Under the pieces are notes generated by a model. That model was given only the letters and a program-made list of their open reading frames with translations, was not told where the DNA came from and made no database searches. The position numbers were made by a program, and so were the translations under genes. Below, piece after piece: positions 27,707 to 36,858 of a stretch of DNA of 64,000 nt (position 1 is its first letter; every line of letters starts with the position of its first letter). Source of the DNA: JBMOKT01 sp049323895 (lineage in GTDB: Bacteria > Bacillota > Peptococcia > Peptococcales > BICA1-8); assembly GCA_049323895.1 (NCBI GenBank), contig JBMOKT010000021.1:1-64000 (forward strand), given 5' to 3'.

Positions 27707-28506
27707 TGTTTTTACAGTTTTTTGGTCTTAAGTTTAACCCATTTACTAAAGAGATACCTACAGAACAACTTTTCTTAAGCCAAGACTTTAAGGAGCTGGA
27801 CTCTAGACTTAAATATCTTCAATCTACACGGGGTATTGGTCTTATTGCTGGTGAGCCTGGGACTGGAAAATCTACGGCTTTGAGAAAGTATGTAAAAGAG
27901 TTAAATCCTGCTCTGTACAAGCCTGCTTATTTTTCTTTGGCTACTGTAACTGTTCTTGAATTCTACCAAGGACTGGCTTTGGAATTAGGTGAAGAACCAA
28001 GGCACAAAAAGGTTCATTTGTTCCATCAGATTCAAAATGCTATTTCTACTTTATACGATGAACGCCGAATTACTCCTGTGATTATCTTAGATGAAATTCA
28101 TTTAACTTCCAATAAGGTTTTAGAGGATTTACGACTAATCTTTAATTTCCAAATGGATTCTCAAAATCCTTTTATTCTGATTCTTGCCGGACAACCTTTA
28201 ATCCGTAATAAGCTCACCTTAAGTATTAATAATCCCCTTAGACAAAGGCTTATGGTGAAACATATTATGCAAGGTTTAAATCCACAGGAGTTAGATGATT
28301 TTATAAGTAGTCGTCTTAAGTTTGCCGGTGTGCAGGAAGAAATCTTTACAACATCGGCAATTGAAGCTATCTATGCTATTACTAATGGTTTCCCACGTTT
28401 GATTAATAGCTTAGCCACTGCTTGTTTGCTTTCAGCCTGTGAGAATAAAGTAAGGTTAATTGATGAAGAGATTGTTTACCTTGCTCAGGCTGAACTTAAT
28501 ATTTAA
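27706..28506 (+). CDS. ExeA/TniB-like AAA ATPase of the transposon
   Basis: The 266-residue product starts F-L-Q-F-F-G-L-K-F-N-P-F, typical of ExeA-like proteins. Walker A G-E-P-G-T-G-K-S lies near residue 48 and Walker B V-I-I-L-D-E-I-H near residue 128. It is the target-selection or activator ATPase partner of the transposase, like TnsC/TniB. The ATG at 27706 overlaps the transposase stop, with GGAGG nine bases before it. Confidence 0.88.
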   Translation: MFLQFFGLKFNPFTKEIPTEQLFLSQDFKELDSRLKYLQSTRGIGLIAGEPGTGKSTALRKYVKELNPALYKPAYFSLATVTVLEFYQGLALELGEEPRHKKVHLFHQIQNAISTLYDERRITPVIILDEIHLTSNKVLEDLRLIFNFQMDSQNPFILILAGQPLIRNKLTLSINNPLRQRLMVKHIMQGLNPQELDDFISSRLKFAGVQEEIFTTSAIEAIYAITNGFPRLINSLATACLLSACENKVRLIDEEIVYLAQAELNI

Positions 28507-28518
28507 CTTAGGGCTCTT

Positions 28519-28635
28519 TCCCATTAGGAGGATAGGGCAATGCTGGGGAGCAACCCGAGCGCCTAATGGGGTTCTGCCAAGGATAGCTGAAGGTGATTAC
28601 AATCGCCTCAGCTTTCTTTTTTGCTATCCTTGAGG
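28519..28635 (+). ncRNA. Structured 3' region of the transposon: two nested hairpins and a terminator
   Basis: Directly after the ATPase gene, CCCATTAGG (28520-28528) pairs with CCTAATGGG (28562-28570). Then CAAGGATAGC (28578-28587) pairs with GCTATCCTTG (28623-28632), ten perfect base pairs. Inside the second stem an AGCTGA...TCAGCT hairpin is followed by TTTCTTTTTT, a terminator. Outer stem and terminator overlap by a few bases and so could exclude one another. This could be simple termination or a small RNA. Confidence 0.5.
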
Positions 28636-28795
28636 AGAACCAAAGCGATAAACCCATAGTCTTTTCTTCTTCGTATTTTATGTACCAGTAGAATTTGAGA
28701 ATTTCAGACAGAGGTTCTGAAATAGTTTGAGATATTTAAGAAATCTACGCTATCTTTGTTTGAGAATCGTGGCCTGAATAATTTGAGAATCTACA

Positions 28796-29610
28796 TTTAA
28801 TATTGCCAATAATATAGCCCTGCCAGCCAGCACATGGATATACATTTCCGTTTTCTGCTATGCAAATGGATGAATGACAAATGCTACAAACATAATCGTC
28901 TGCTGCTATATTCCTTTTCTTCTCCGCTTCCTTTTCCATTTGCTCCAAATAACTCGTGTCATTCACAATGATATCGTTAATAAAATTTTTTACTTCATCC
29001 ATAGACAAACGATTATTTAGATTTTCCGTTGTATGATTGTATCTTCCAATGATAACAAAGTCGCTTCCGACACGAAGCTTATGTTTTTTTGCCCAATTTT
29101 TAACATCATCGTAACAACTTTTGTTTTGTTTAATTATGGGACAGCTTATTTGTAAAGGTATATCATTTTCAATAAGCTTCAAAATTGCATTCTTTGTTTT
29201 TTCAAAGCTTCCTTTCACTTGGGTTATTTCATCGTGAATATTAGGATTCATTGAATATAGTGAGACTTGAACACCTAAAAGAGGGTTTGTTTTCATTTCT
29301 TTGATAATTTCATCATTAAGTAATGTTAAATTACTAAGAATATTTACTGAAAGATTGTATTCTTTGCATTTTCTTAAAAAATCGCAAAAGTTTTTGTGCA
29401 ACATTGGTTCTCCGCCACTTAATGTCAAATGCAATAACTTCATATTTTTACATTGATTTAAAATATCATAAAACAAATCAGGTTCTATATCGCTTACTTT
29501 GTTTTCATGTGGGATATAGCAATGTACGCATCTTTCGTTGCACTTGCTTGTAATTTCAATGTGTAAATTTGTAAGTTGAGGTTTGCCTTTAAAATATTCT
29601 TCGAAGCTTA
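28796..29610 (-). pseudogene. Radical SAM/SPASM protein, N-terminal and central fragment
   Basis: The frame carries the radical SAM cluster motif C-N-E-R-C-V-H-C near the start (about 29550) and the L-T-L-S-G-G-E-P-M SAM-binding motif. It continues to V-C-S-I-C-H and Y-P-C-A-G-W before the transposon. The 5' end is also damaged: upstream of ISFEEYF the frame meets TAA and no start codon is found. The C-terminal part is at 25173-25424. The intact protein would be a SPASM-domain radical SAM enzyme of the type that modifies a peptide. Confidence 0.8.
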
Positions 29611-30385
29611 TGTAAATTTATACACGCAAAAGGTGTTGTACTTTCGTTAACCTTACTATACTGCAATTATCGCATTCCATTTTTTTCTTTAGGATCTACA
29701 AAGACTCTTTAAAGGTTTCTCCACACATTCTGTATAAGATTGCTTTGAGTGCATTGCATTCATAGTACATTGATAACGTTTCAAAGATTTCGGGGGAAAC
29801 ATAGTTGTCCGATCATAACTGACATAGGCAGTATAGTGAAAGCAACGTTCTTTTTTTCTTTAATGAAACATGCTACTTTCAGGCTCGATCGAACTTTCCA
29901 TCACTTCTTTTTGCTCATTCTCATTTTTTTCGGCTCCATCTCCGTCGTCGTCATCTTAATAGTCTTATTTCTATGAGCCTGTCGATCTTCGTTTATCTCA
30001 ATGAGAGATCCCGTTTATCTTTATGGGAGCAGTGTTCAGACTGTTGAACAAAGTTTATTGAAGAAATGAATTAAAATAGACTGATTGATGAGGTTATCAA
30101 GACATTTTGTGTCAAACGATCCTTGAATATGAAAGCCTGCCCTTGTGATAATGCCGTAGCAGACTCAAAACAGAATTTGCAAAAGAAATAAATCTAGAAT
30201 CAATAGTATATTTTAGAAAAGAATTTTAGTAGAGTACAAATAGCCTGGTGGTAAAAAAATCTAGTGGTATATTGACAATACAACGAAATAAGAATATTCT
30301 TATTTTTATAATGTAAATTTATACCAAAAAATGGTTGCTAGTAATAAGTCACAAGCTAAATATTATTGATATTAAGGGGACTTTC
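29611..30385. other. Intergenic stretch without recognised genes
   Basis: No well-supported frame or known RNA was seen here. The region is AT-rich and probably holds the lost 5' end of the radical SAM gene and the promoter of the lipoprotein gene. A short frame at 29749-29976 has no ribosome site and no similarity that I recognise. Confidence 0.4.
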
Positions 30386-30922
30386 ATGAAAAATAATGTT
30401 TTATTATTCCTTTACGTAATATTATTTACCATATTAACATTAACAAGTTGTACTTCAAGTCGGAGTATTCTTGAAGAAGAGAATCGGGTATTAAAGGAAG
30501 AAGTCAAGCAATTAGAACAAGAAATAGAGCGGTTCACGATAAATAATTCACTTACAAGTGATGTTGAAGAAACAATTGAGAGTTATAAAACCCAACTTCT
30601 TTTTAATAATCCAATGAATATTCCTTTAGTCTATAGAATAACTCCAGCACCAATAATCCAAAATGGCTGGTATTTAATCACAGATGAAGTTTCAATTACT
30701 TTACTTAACAGTAATGAAGTTAAAAAAGTAATATTTAAAGCATCATTTTTAGGGACAGAGGCGCCACCTGAAGTCTTAGCAGTAGATGATAGTATTGAAG
30801 ATGGATGGACTTATCAGGGTTCATTACCCGGTAAGGGAGGAAAAATAGCATTTTGGGCAGAAATCGAAATGGACAACGGATGCTTGCATCAATCATCTGT
30901 ATTACCTATTATTGTGAAATAG
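30386..30922 (+). CDS. Predicted lipoprotein with coiled coil
   Basis: The 178-residue product starts with a hydrophobic segment ending in L-T-L-T-S-C, a lipobox, so it should be anchored to the outer face of the membrane. Residues about 30-60 (EEENRVLKEEVKQLEQEIERF) form a coiled coil. The C-terminal part is predicted to be beta-rich and is not assigned. The ATG at 30386 follows AAGGGGAC; the earlier start at 30335 has none. It stands alone on the plus strand, and its function is unknown. Confidence 0.72.
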   Translation: MKNNVLLFLYVILFTILTLTSCTSSRSILEEENRVLKEEVKQLEQEIERFTINNSLTSDVEETIESYKTQLLFNNPMNIPLVYRITPAPIIQNGWYLITDEVSITLLNSNEVKKVIFKASFLGTEAPPEVLAVDDSIEDGWTYQGSLPGKGGKIAFWAEIEMDNGCLHQSSVLPIIVK

Positions 30923-31239
30923 TATGGATACTAGGGTAGGTTCTAGCCGTTTTGTTTGTCGCCATCAGCTTAAATACAGTTATTTAATCCAAGAGGGAAT
31001 TCATTTTTTCTGCTGGGGTAAAGTTAATATTTGAAAAGTTAAATAACCGATCAAGAAGAGCAATCAGTCAGTTTAAATCTTATTTCCCTACAAATACTTC
31101 TCCATAGCTTCTTCAATTTTAAAATATATCTTTCATCCTGCTTTACACGAAATTTCTTATATACTTTTTGCCTTGGACATAGCTTCTCTTCATGGCTTAT
31201 CTTTCCCGAATCCTTTAAAACCTCGCGTGGTTAAATTTT
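30923..31239. other. Intergenic stretch, nothing recognised
   Basis: No gene, repeat copy or RNA was recognised between the lipoprotein stop and the RhuM/recombinase remnant. Confidence 0.4.
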
Positions 31240-31395
31240 AAAAATTAGTCTGTGATATGTAGCCAGTCCTTAACGTCATAATATTTCGATTGAGCATAAA
31301 CCGCATAATCAATATACATTGTTACAATTCTATTTAGTCTGTCCAACTCATTTTGGTTAAGATAATTCTTTGCTACATTCACATCGCTCGCACGG
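31240..31395 (-). pseudogene. RhuM fragment
   Basis: The minus-strand frame reads R-A-S-D-V-N-V-A-K-N-Y-L and then L-N-R-I-V-T-M-Y-I-D-Y, ending near a stop, and matches the C-terminal third of RhuM (compare the whole gene at 4891-5934). Its upstream joint, near 31395, runs directly into a serine recombinase remnant. Confidence 0.7.
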
Positions 31396-31905
31396 TACAT
31401 CTCCATACTATCTTACCTCTTTCCGTTCTCCTTTTTCCGTTCTCCTTCGATACGACGCTCGACAATCACTGCAGACGAGTAACCTCCTCAAAAGGTTTTA
31501 CCGTTATATTTGCTCCCGCTGGCTTCTACCGTACCATCATCTTTAACCACAAGTCTTGAACGCTTAGCAATTACCTCCTGAACCTTATCAAACACTTCGA
31601 CAGAAACAATGGCCGGATGGCTGCCCTTTACATAATACCGGCTGCGTTGTCCGATATTTAGGCTTTTCTTACCAGTCATAAAATCTTCGGTAAAGGTCTT
31701 CTGTAACCGTGTCGTCCTTGTATTTCTCCTTCTTAAGCATCTTCTGAATCGTTTTTGTATCCCAAATCTCCTTGCCCGTTACAGTTTTAATCCCCTTGGA
31801 TTCCTGTAAGCCTTTTTTTGCCCTAATGACAAACCTTGCAAATACAAGTCAAACAGCTTTCAGACAACCTCTGCCTGCTCCGGAACAATAACAATTTCAC
31901 CGATT
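31396..31905 (-). pseudogene. Serine recombinase remnant
   Basis: Several pieces in different frames match the cassette-type recombinase: I-V-I-V-P-E-Q-A-E-V-V, Y-Y-V-K-G-S-H-P-A-I-V-S-V and the GSKYNGK segment. They contain frameshifts, and the catalytic N-terminus is missing. The remnant closely resembles copies 1 and 2. Its 3' end is joined to the RhuM fragment. Confidence 0.8.
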
Positions 31906-31944
31906 TAGCGACTGCTTTTGCTTTACAATTTTACAGCAGATAGG

Positions 31945-32526
31945 CTATGTTTCATACTTGCCGCAACATTTCTTATACTTTATCCCGGATTGACATGGGC
32001 ACGGGTCATTGCGACTGACTCGCTGGTTAAGTATTCGTTCAATTTCCATCACTCTCCTGACGATATAAGTTGGTAATGAAAATGTATTCTCTTTTGATTC
32101 TGCCGCTATTCGATCACGTTCATTAAAAAGAATAATGAACTCAGCCACTAACGGGGATGAGGTCAATGCTTTTCGGATATTAGGTATGCAATTACCTGCA
32201 TATGTCATTTTAGGGTCAACTACAAACAAGATTGATGTTTCATTATTTGTATGTGGAGTAATATCAAAGATTTCACCGGTAGGAGATTTCCATATAGCAT
32301 GGGCCTCGGCTTCAATTAAGGCATTCGCCCTTTGCCAAATGCTCCTGCCGAGAATCCTTTGACCGCCATGCTTTTCTATATAAGTATCGATATTATGAAA
32401 ACACTCGTTAATAAGGCTGCCTGAATCAACGTTAAGAGCAACAAATGCAGGTTCGTGCTCAGATATGGTCCGGCATAATTCTCGTATCTCCGGTGTAATA
32501 ACGCGTGGAGTTGTCACTCTACCCAT
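31945..32526 (-). CDS. SEC-C motif protein
   Basis: The 193-residue product ends with R-N-D-P-C-P-C-Q-S-G-I-K-Y-K-K-C-C, the SEC-C zinc motif that in SecA binds metal and mediates contacts. The first 150 residues have no family I recognise. An acidic and tyrosine-poor core with I-L-F-N-E-R-D suggests a globular domain. It is coupled to the SAP-domain gene: 18 bases separate them and both share direction. AGGAG precedes the ATG at 32526. Confidence 0.75.
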   Translation of the reverse strand: MGRVTTPRVITPEIRELCRTISEHEPAFVALNVDSGSLINECFHNIDTYIEKHGGQRILGRSIWQRANALIEAEAHAIWKSPTGEIFDITPHTNNETSILFVVDPKMTYAGNCIPNIRKALTSSPLVAEFIILFNERDRIAAESKENTFSLPTYIVRRVMEIERILNQRVSRNDPCPCQSGIKYKKCCGKYET

Positions 32527-32544
32527 GATTGTCTATCTCCTGAA

Positions 32545-33702
32545 TCAACACTTAATGTCCGGAAATTTCTGCTTGAATCGCCGTTTTGCCTTGGCATATA
32601 TCCTTGTTAATGATTCAGTATCTTCGTGGCACTCCATTAAAACAATATCTACGCATTCTTCTGGCGTAAAAAGATGTAACGGAGCACTCAAGCGATTCAT
32701 CCGGTCAAGCATTGTTGCTTTTAGTTCTTCATCTGACAAATTAAGCTCTTTTTGACAATGGATAACTGCACTTGTTATACCCGGCGCCATTGTGACTGTT
32801 GAATCTTTGTAAGGGAAAAAGTTCTGAGCGTATATGTCAAGAAACCGCGGATCGTAGCCATTACCAAGACCGCTTAAATCATAGAACACGACTTCCGATA
32901 ACATGCCCAAGGAATCTTTTATTTTCTTTTCTTCCATAAGAAAGGTTGACATATGATGCCTGCAGTTTCTGTATAATCCAAAATCACGAGATGCGAAATG
33001 CTCCATGCTACGCTTGTTTAGATAACCCCAAATTTTATCCCGATAAGGCATATAAGGAGACTGATGGATTATTTTGTTGAGCGACCATATATCCAAATCC
33101 TCAAGAGCGTGCCGGTGTATGTATGGTACATAACTTTCTTCTTCAAGTGCCTGCTTTCCGAGTTCAGTTAACTGATATGTTCTTTTGGCAAAACGGGAGT
33201 TGAGTTCCTCGTGAGATACCTCAGATATCAGGCGTTGTATCAGCTCATCTTTTTTTCCACTCACTTTAAGCCCGTTCTTTTTCAATTCTTCTTTTAGTAC
33301 CGTTGCATTTTCTAAGGCAATAGCGCTCTGTAAATCTCCGATTTGCAAAAATCCCCGTTCAAGCAGGGAACGAAGACATTTGTCGACATCCCGCACTCCG
33401 TACCTGTACCACCAAAAACCTTGAAAAGAATTGCCTTCTGTATAATACGAGTGAGCATAATCAAGAACCAACACCTCGTGAGGATATAATCCTTGTTTGC
33501 TAACGATGGCGTTTTGCATTCTCTTTTCAGCTGGAACAATTTCTTCTGCCACAGAGGGTATGATTTCTGTTGTCACCTTTATGAATGATGATATATTGGC
33601 TTTGGGCTGTTTTACGTTTCCGGTCGTCACTCCGTTCTGTGAAAATGTTTTTTTACTTTGAACTGATTTCGGTTTTCTTCTGAAAAAATCTAGGAACGAC
33701 AC
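32545..33702 (-). CDS. SAP-domain protein
   Basis: The product is 385 residues and starts with a GTG at 33702. A SAP motif (L-K-E-E-L-K-K-N-G-L-K-V-S-G-K-K-D-E-L-I-Q-R-L) lies near residues 135-160; SAP domains bind DNA or RNA. The rest is helical and not assigned. The N-terminal 40 residues are basic and low-complexity. It forms a two-gene unit with the SEC-C gene. A TATAAT (33759-33764) lies 57 bases upstream. Confidence 0.78.
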   Translation of the reverse strand: MSFLDFFRRKPKSVQSKKTFSQNGVTTGNVKQPKANISSFIKVTTEIIPSVAEEIVPAEKRMQNAIVSKQGLYPHEVLVLDYAHSYYTEGNSFQGFWWYRYGVRDVDKCLRSLLERGFLQIGDLQSAIALENATVLKEELKKNGLKVSGKKDELIQRLISEVSHEELNSRFAKRTYQLTELGKQALEEESYVPYIHRHALEDLDIWSLNKIIHQSPYMPYRDKIWGYLNKRSMEHFASRDFGLYRNCRHHMSTFLMEEKKIKDSLGMLSEVVFYDLSGLGNGYDPRFLDIYAQNFFPYKDSTVTMAPGITSAVIHCQKELNLSDEELKATMLDRMNRLSAPLHLFTPEECVDIVLMECHEDTESLTRIYAKAKRRFKQKFPDIKC

Positions 33703-33758
33703 AGTATACCCCCTCTCTGATTAATTTTAATAACACGCTTTGATATGCGAACTTCTAT

Positions 33759-33764
33759 ATTATA
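33759..33764 (-). promoter_or_regulatory. -10 box of the SAP/SEC-C unit
   Basis: A perfect TATAAT on the minus strand sits 57 bases before the SAP gene start. The -35 box is weak. It separates this two-gene unit from the gene containing the in-frame TAG upstream. Confidence 0.4.
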
Positions 33765-33855
33765 CCATATAATTAAGGGTAATTTATCGAATTTTCTACC
33801 AATTCGAGGATGTTTAATATCCACCTTTTATTTAACCCTCTGCTGTGCAACCCTT

Positions 33856-35160
33856 TCAGTCATCTTTCAGTGATTTTATTTCTGAAATAATGTTATTAAG
33901 AGGGTTAGCTTTCTCAGCTGTATCTCTTAAAACTAAAAGGTATTCTTCGATTATTTCCCTTGATTCGGGATCAGCTATTGTTGGCAGAAGCTCATTCAAG
34001 TCATTGATATATTTCTTTAGGTTCTGGTATTTAAACCATTCTTCCATATGGCGATCTATATTCTGATGAAATTTAATTCGCCTTTGATTTTTCCCTTCTA
34101 TTTTTTGGTTTTCTCTTAAGTTCTCCGCTTCGATCTCACGTAGCAGCTGCTCTTCCTTTTTTCTTTTTTCATATTCCCGTTCTGAAATATATTTAGCAAT
34201 TGCAGCTTCATTTGCAATTTTGAATAGGGATATGAAAATTTCACCCAATTGCTTTTCAAGCGGTTCATTTAAAGAATCCTGAAAATGCAGCCTTTTGGTA
34301 CATTTTTCCCTAGTCCGATTGTCAGAGATTTCAGCAAAACCAATTTCCAGCAACCCACTATGCAGCTTCTCATACATTGGTTTGAACTCTGTATTTAAAA
34401 TAACTTCTTTAGCCTCTAGCAACTTGGTTCTTTGCTTTATCATGATTTCATTCATATCGAAAGTGAAGTCATGATTAAAAACCATGAATGTGGCATTGTC
34501 CTTGTCACCAAGGTTAACAATTACCTTTCCGCCTAATTCACTGACCAGGTTGATTAAAGTGTTCATTATTTTCAGTGCTCTATTGGTTTGTTTCTCCGAG
34601 ACTGATATCGGCAGAACGGCTATGTTATCACGATAGGGCGTTTTATGATGGACAGTCTAATAGAGATCGGTATATCTAAAAATATCATGAAATCTATGTT
34701 CTTCATCTCTTGCTTTTCTATATTCAATTTCTTTCTGATATTCAGCTATTAATTGGTTATAATTATCGATTTTCTTGGGAACTTGAATTTTTTTACACCA
34801 TTGAATAAAATTTTCTTTCGATTCTGGAGTCAAAAGCTCTATTCCATCCGTACTCTCAAGCTCGCTGTCTGTTTTTTCGGAAATATCTTCAATTTCGATA
34901 ATATGCTTTTTATCCTCCGCATGAATAGTTTGCTTTATTATTTTCATAGGTGGCAACTTGGGCTTCGGAGCCGATTCCTTACCTGCCTGGAGCTTTGCCC
35001 AATGGCCTACAGGCGGCAGGGGTATTTCAAGCTTTATACATCTTTTACGCAATCCATTATCAGACAAGCCATAGCGCTTTGCGATGGTTGTCATTGGCTC
35101 ACTCCATACCTCGTTAAAAAGCTTTTCCCGTTCCGCAAGAAAATCATCTTCATTATACAT
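33856..35160 (-). pseudogene. HTH-containing protein interrupted by one in-frame TAG
   Basis: The reading frame from ATG 35160 is open for 167 codons, meets TAG at 34657-34659, and continues in the same frame for another 267 codons to 33856. The first part has the pattern E-V-W-S-E-P-M-T-T-I-A-K-R-Y-G-L-S-D-N-G-L-R-K-R-C, then P-L-P-P-V-G-H-W-A-K-L, a family of island proteins with an N-terminal HTH. The part after TAG reads T-V-H-H-K-T-P-Y-R-D-N-I-A-V-L-P and runs into a helical, coiled-coil region. So one base change inactivated the gene, or the TAG is read through. Confidence 0.75.
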
Positions 35161-36808
35161 ACTTTTGCCCCTCTATGCGGAATGAGAATCCTCCTCTGAG
35201 GAGGACATCGACAAGCTCCTCCAGATCCTCGCTGCCAGCTACGCTTTGCGGAACAAAATAACGGGGCAAATTATCATTAAAAAGTGCAGAAATGCCGCCA
35301 AGAAAATCTGAATATTTATGGTAGCCATATGAATTTAAGTATACATCGTCTTCTTTTCTTATTTCGCTGAAAATGCTATAAACATCATGAATATTGGACA
35401 AATGAATTCCCAATATGCTATTTCTTATTTCACTTAACTTGTCTAATTTCTCTTCGAGTTCATGTCCATAGCACTTCTTTTTAAAAAGCGAAGAGATATC
35501 AACTGCAAGTTTTAAATGGTATTTCCTCTCTTTTACTGTCTTTCTTATATTTAATATGTCCTCAACCGTCTGCACTAGGTATTTTGGTTTTGAATGGTAC
35601 CTCTCAGGGCCGTTAACAATAACAATTTTCAAATCGGAATATTTTCTCATAGCTTTTTCTAATAAACTATATTTTTGAAAAAATTCTTCTTCGCCATAGT
35701 TGTTTGATCGTATCGGCGGAAAAATCTCTAATACGGACGGTGCGCAATATTTTGAAAAGGCTTCATGAAAATTGCTGATTACACTCCTTAATTCCTTTTC
35801 TTCCTTCCATATCAAATCATTATCCTTATTATATGATAGCCTGAGAATGTAGGATGTCCCCGGATTGTTACTAATGAAACCATCGTATGTTTCAATAAAC
35901 GATTTACTGCATTGAACATCCGGCGGATATGCAATATCTTTAACTTTTACCGGAATCAGAGCGTTAATGTTTTTTACTATTTTAACCCTTTGGGTTGAAA
36001 TACAAAGATTCACATATTCAGACCAGTAATCTGAATCTTCTACATTATCAAATATCCAATCGTACATCATGAGCATTTCCAGTTCACCCTTTTTGCCTTC
36101 GATAAATGGACGATTACTATTCTCTTGGTACACTTCATCGATTGAAAAGGGATTATTGTTGTATCGGTGATTATATCGATTAATGCGATAATGCGTTTCA
36201 GACTTGCTATCATATTTTCTTTCAACATACCGCTCATTGTGCTTCCATATATAGCCTTCTGTAAATTGAATTATGTTTACTTTATATTTCCTGCATGTAC
36301 TCTTAACCCAGTCTATTAGCGAATCGTCGAGGAGCCTGTAGCTTGAGAAAGAAGGCTTTTCTGTTTCATTCTCTTTAATCTCTTGTGCTAATACTGCTAA
36401 GTCCTCCTTAAAATTTTCAACGCCAATCCCTTTTACCTTTGAACTATTGCAAAATGCATCAACCGCACTCTCATAGTCTTCTTTGCAGTAAAATAAATCA
36501 TAATACTTCAAATCAGATATGTAATTTTTTAATGTTCGGTCTATGCGGCTTTTGTATTCCTTATAATACCGGAAAATAAAATCTTTGCTTTTAGGATATG
36601 AGGCTCCAATTTCCTGTTCTATTTTTAAAAGAGTTTGTTCAACCTTGATATTTTCGTAGTCATATGCTTCAGGATTAAGGTAGTTGTTAAAATAATCCAT
36701 AACATACTTTATTACTGTCGTCATGTTTTCAGCATGATTCTGGAAATTGAATTCATCCAGCTTGTCCTTTTTCTTCATCTGTGAAATATACTGCTCAACA
36801 GTAAGCAT
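35153..36808 (-). CDS. Uncharacterised 551-residue protein
   Basis: The family is not recognised. It is a large soluble protein without signal or P-loop. The C-terminal third alternates strands and helices with L-A-V-D-I-S-S and G-I-H-L-S-N-I, faintly like a TIM-barrel enzyme. I chose the ATG at 36808 because AGGAGG lies before it; an in-frame ATG 15 codons upstream lacks a site. It overlaps the start of the TAG-containing gene by 8 bases, so the two are translationally coupled. It may belong to the ADP-ribose gene set upstream. Confidence 0.6.
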   Translation of the reverse strand: MLTVEQYISQMKKKDKLDEFNFQNHAENMTTVIKYVMDYFNNYLNPEAYDYENIKVEQTLLKIEQEIGASYPKSKDFIFRYYKEYKSRIDRTLKNYISDLKYYDLFYCKEDYESAVDAFCNSSKVKGIGVENFKEDLAVLAQEIKENETEKPSFSSYRLLDDSLIDWVKSTCRKYKVNIIQFTEGYIWKHNERYVERKYDSKSETHYRINRYNHRYNNNPFSIDEVYQENSNRPFIEGKKGELEMLMMYDWIFDNVEDSDYWSEYVNLCISTQRVKIVKNINALIPVKVKDIAYPPDVQCSKSFIETYDGFISNNPGTSYILRLSYNKDNDLIWKEEKELRSVISNFHEAFSKYCAPSVLEIFPPIRSNNYGEEEFFQKYSLLEKAMRKYSDLKIVIVNGPERYHSKPKYLVQTVEDILNIRKTVKERKYHLKLAVDISSLFKKKCYGHELEEKLDKLSEIRNSILGIHLSNIHDVYSIFSEIRKEDDVYLNSYGYHKYSDFLGGISALFNDNLPRYFVPQSVAGSEDLEELVDVLLRGGFSFRIEGQKYV

Positions 36809-36858
36809 TCTTCTACCTCCTAAACATGACAAACGTGCACGCAAAACCGCCATACCAA

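Larger units (their letters stand above)
25425..28795 (+). mobile_element. Three-gene transposon (DUF6431, rve transposase, ExeA-like ATPase)
   Basis: The element is 3371 bases. It starts TGTAGGTTCT and ends with the inverse of TGTAGATTCT. The 6 bp TTTAAT is repeated directly outside both ends (25419-25424 and 28796-28801). Repeats of the ATTCTCAAA type line the right end (four copies in about 130 bases), as expected for transposase binding sites. Three genes run on the plus strand, in an order that recurs in Mu/Tn7-like elements. It splits a radical SAM/SPASM gene. No resistance or defence cargo is present. Confidence 0.88.

Noticed and set aside
28577..28632. Possible sixth boundary repeat after the transposon ATPase
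   Set aside because: The inverted TCAAGGATAGCAAAAAAGA resembles the core TTGAGGATACAAAAAAGATG, but GATG(C/T)CG and CCTTGG blocks are absent and the resemblance comes from a terminator T run. It is taken as chance.
25425..28795. CRISPR-associated or Tn7-like transposon
   Set aside because: There are no Cas genes, no TnsD/TniQ-like gene, no repeat-spacer array and no guide-like RNA. It is a simple three-gene element.
34657..34659. TAG decoded as pyrrolysine
   Set aside because: The protein is not a methylamine methyltransferase and no pyl gene is in the window. A nonsense mutation is simpler. I kept it only as a point to check.
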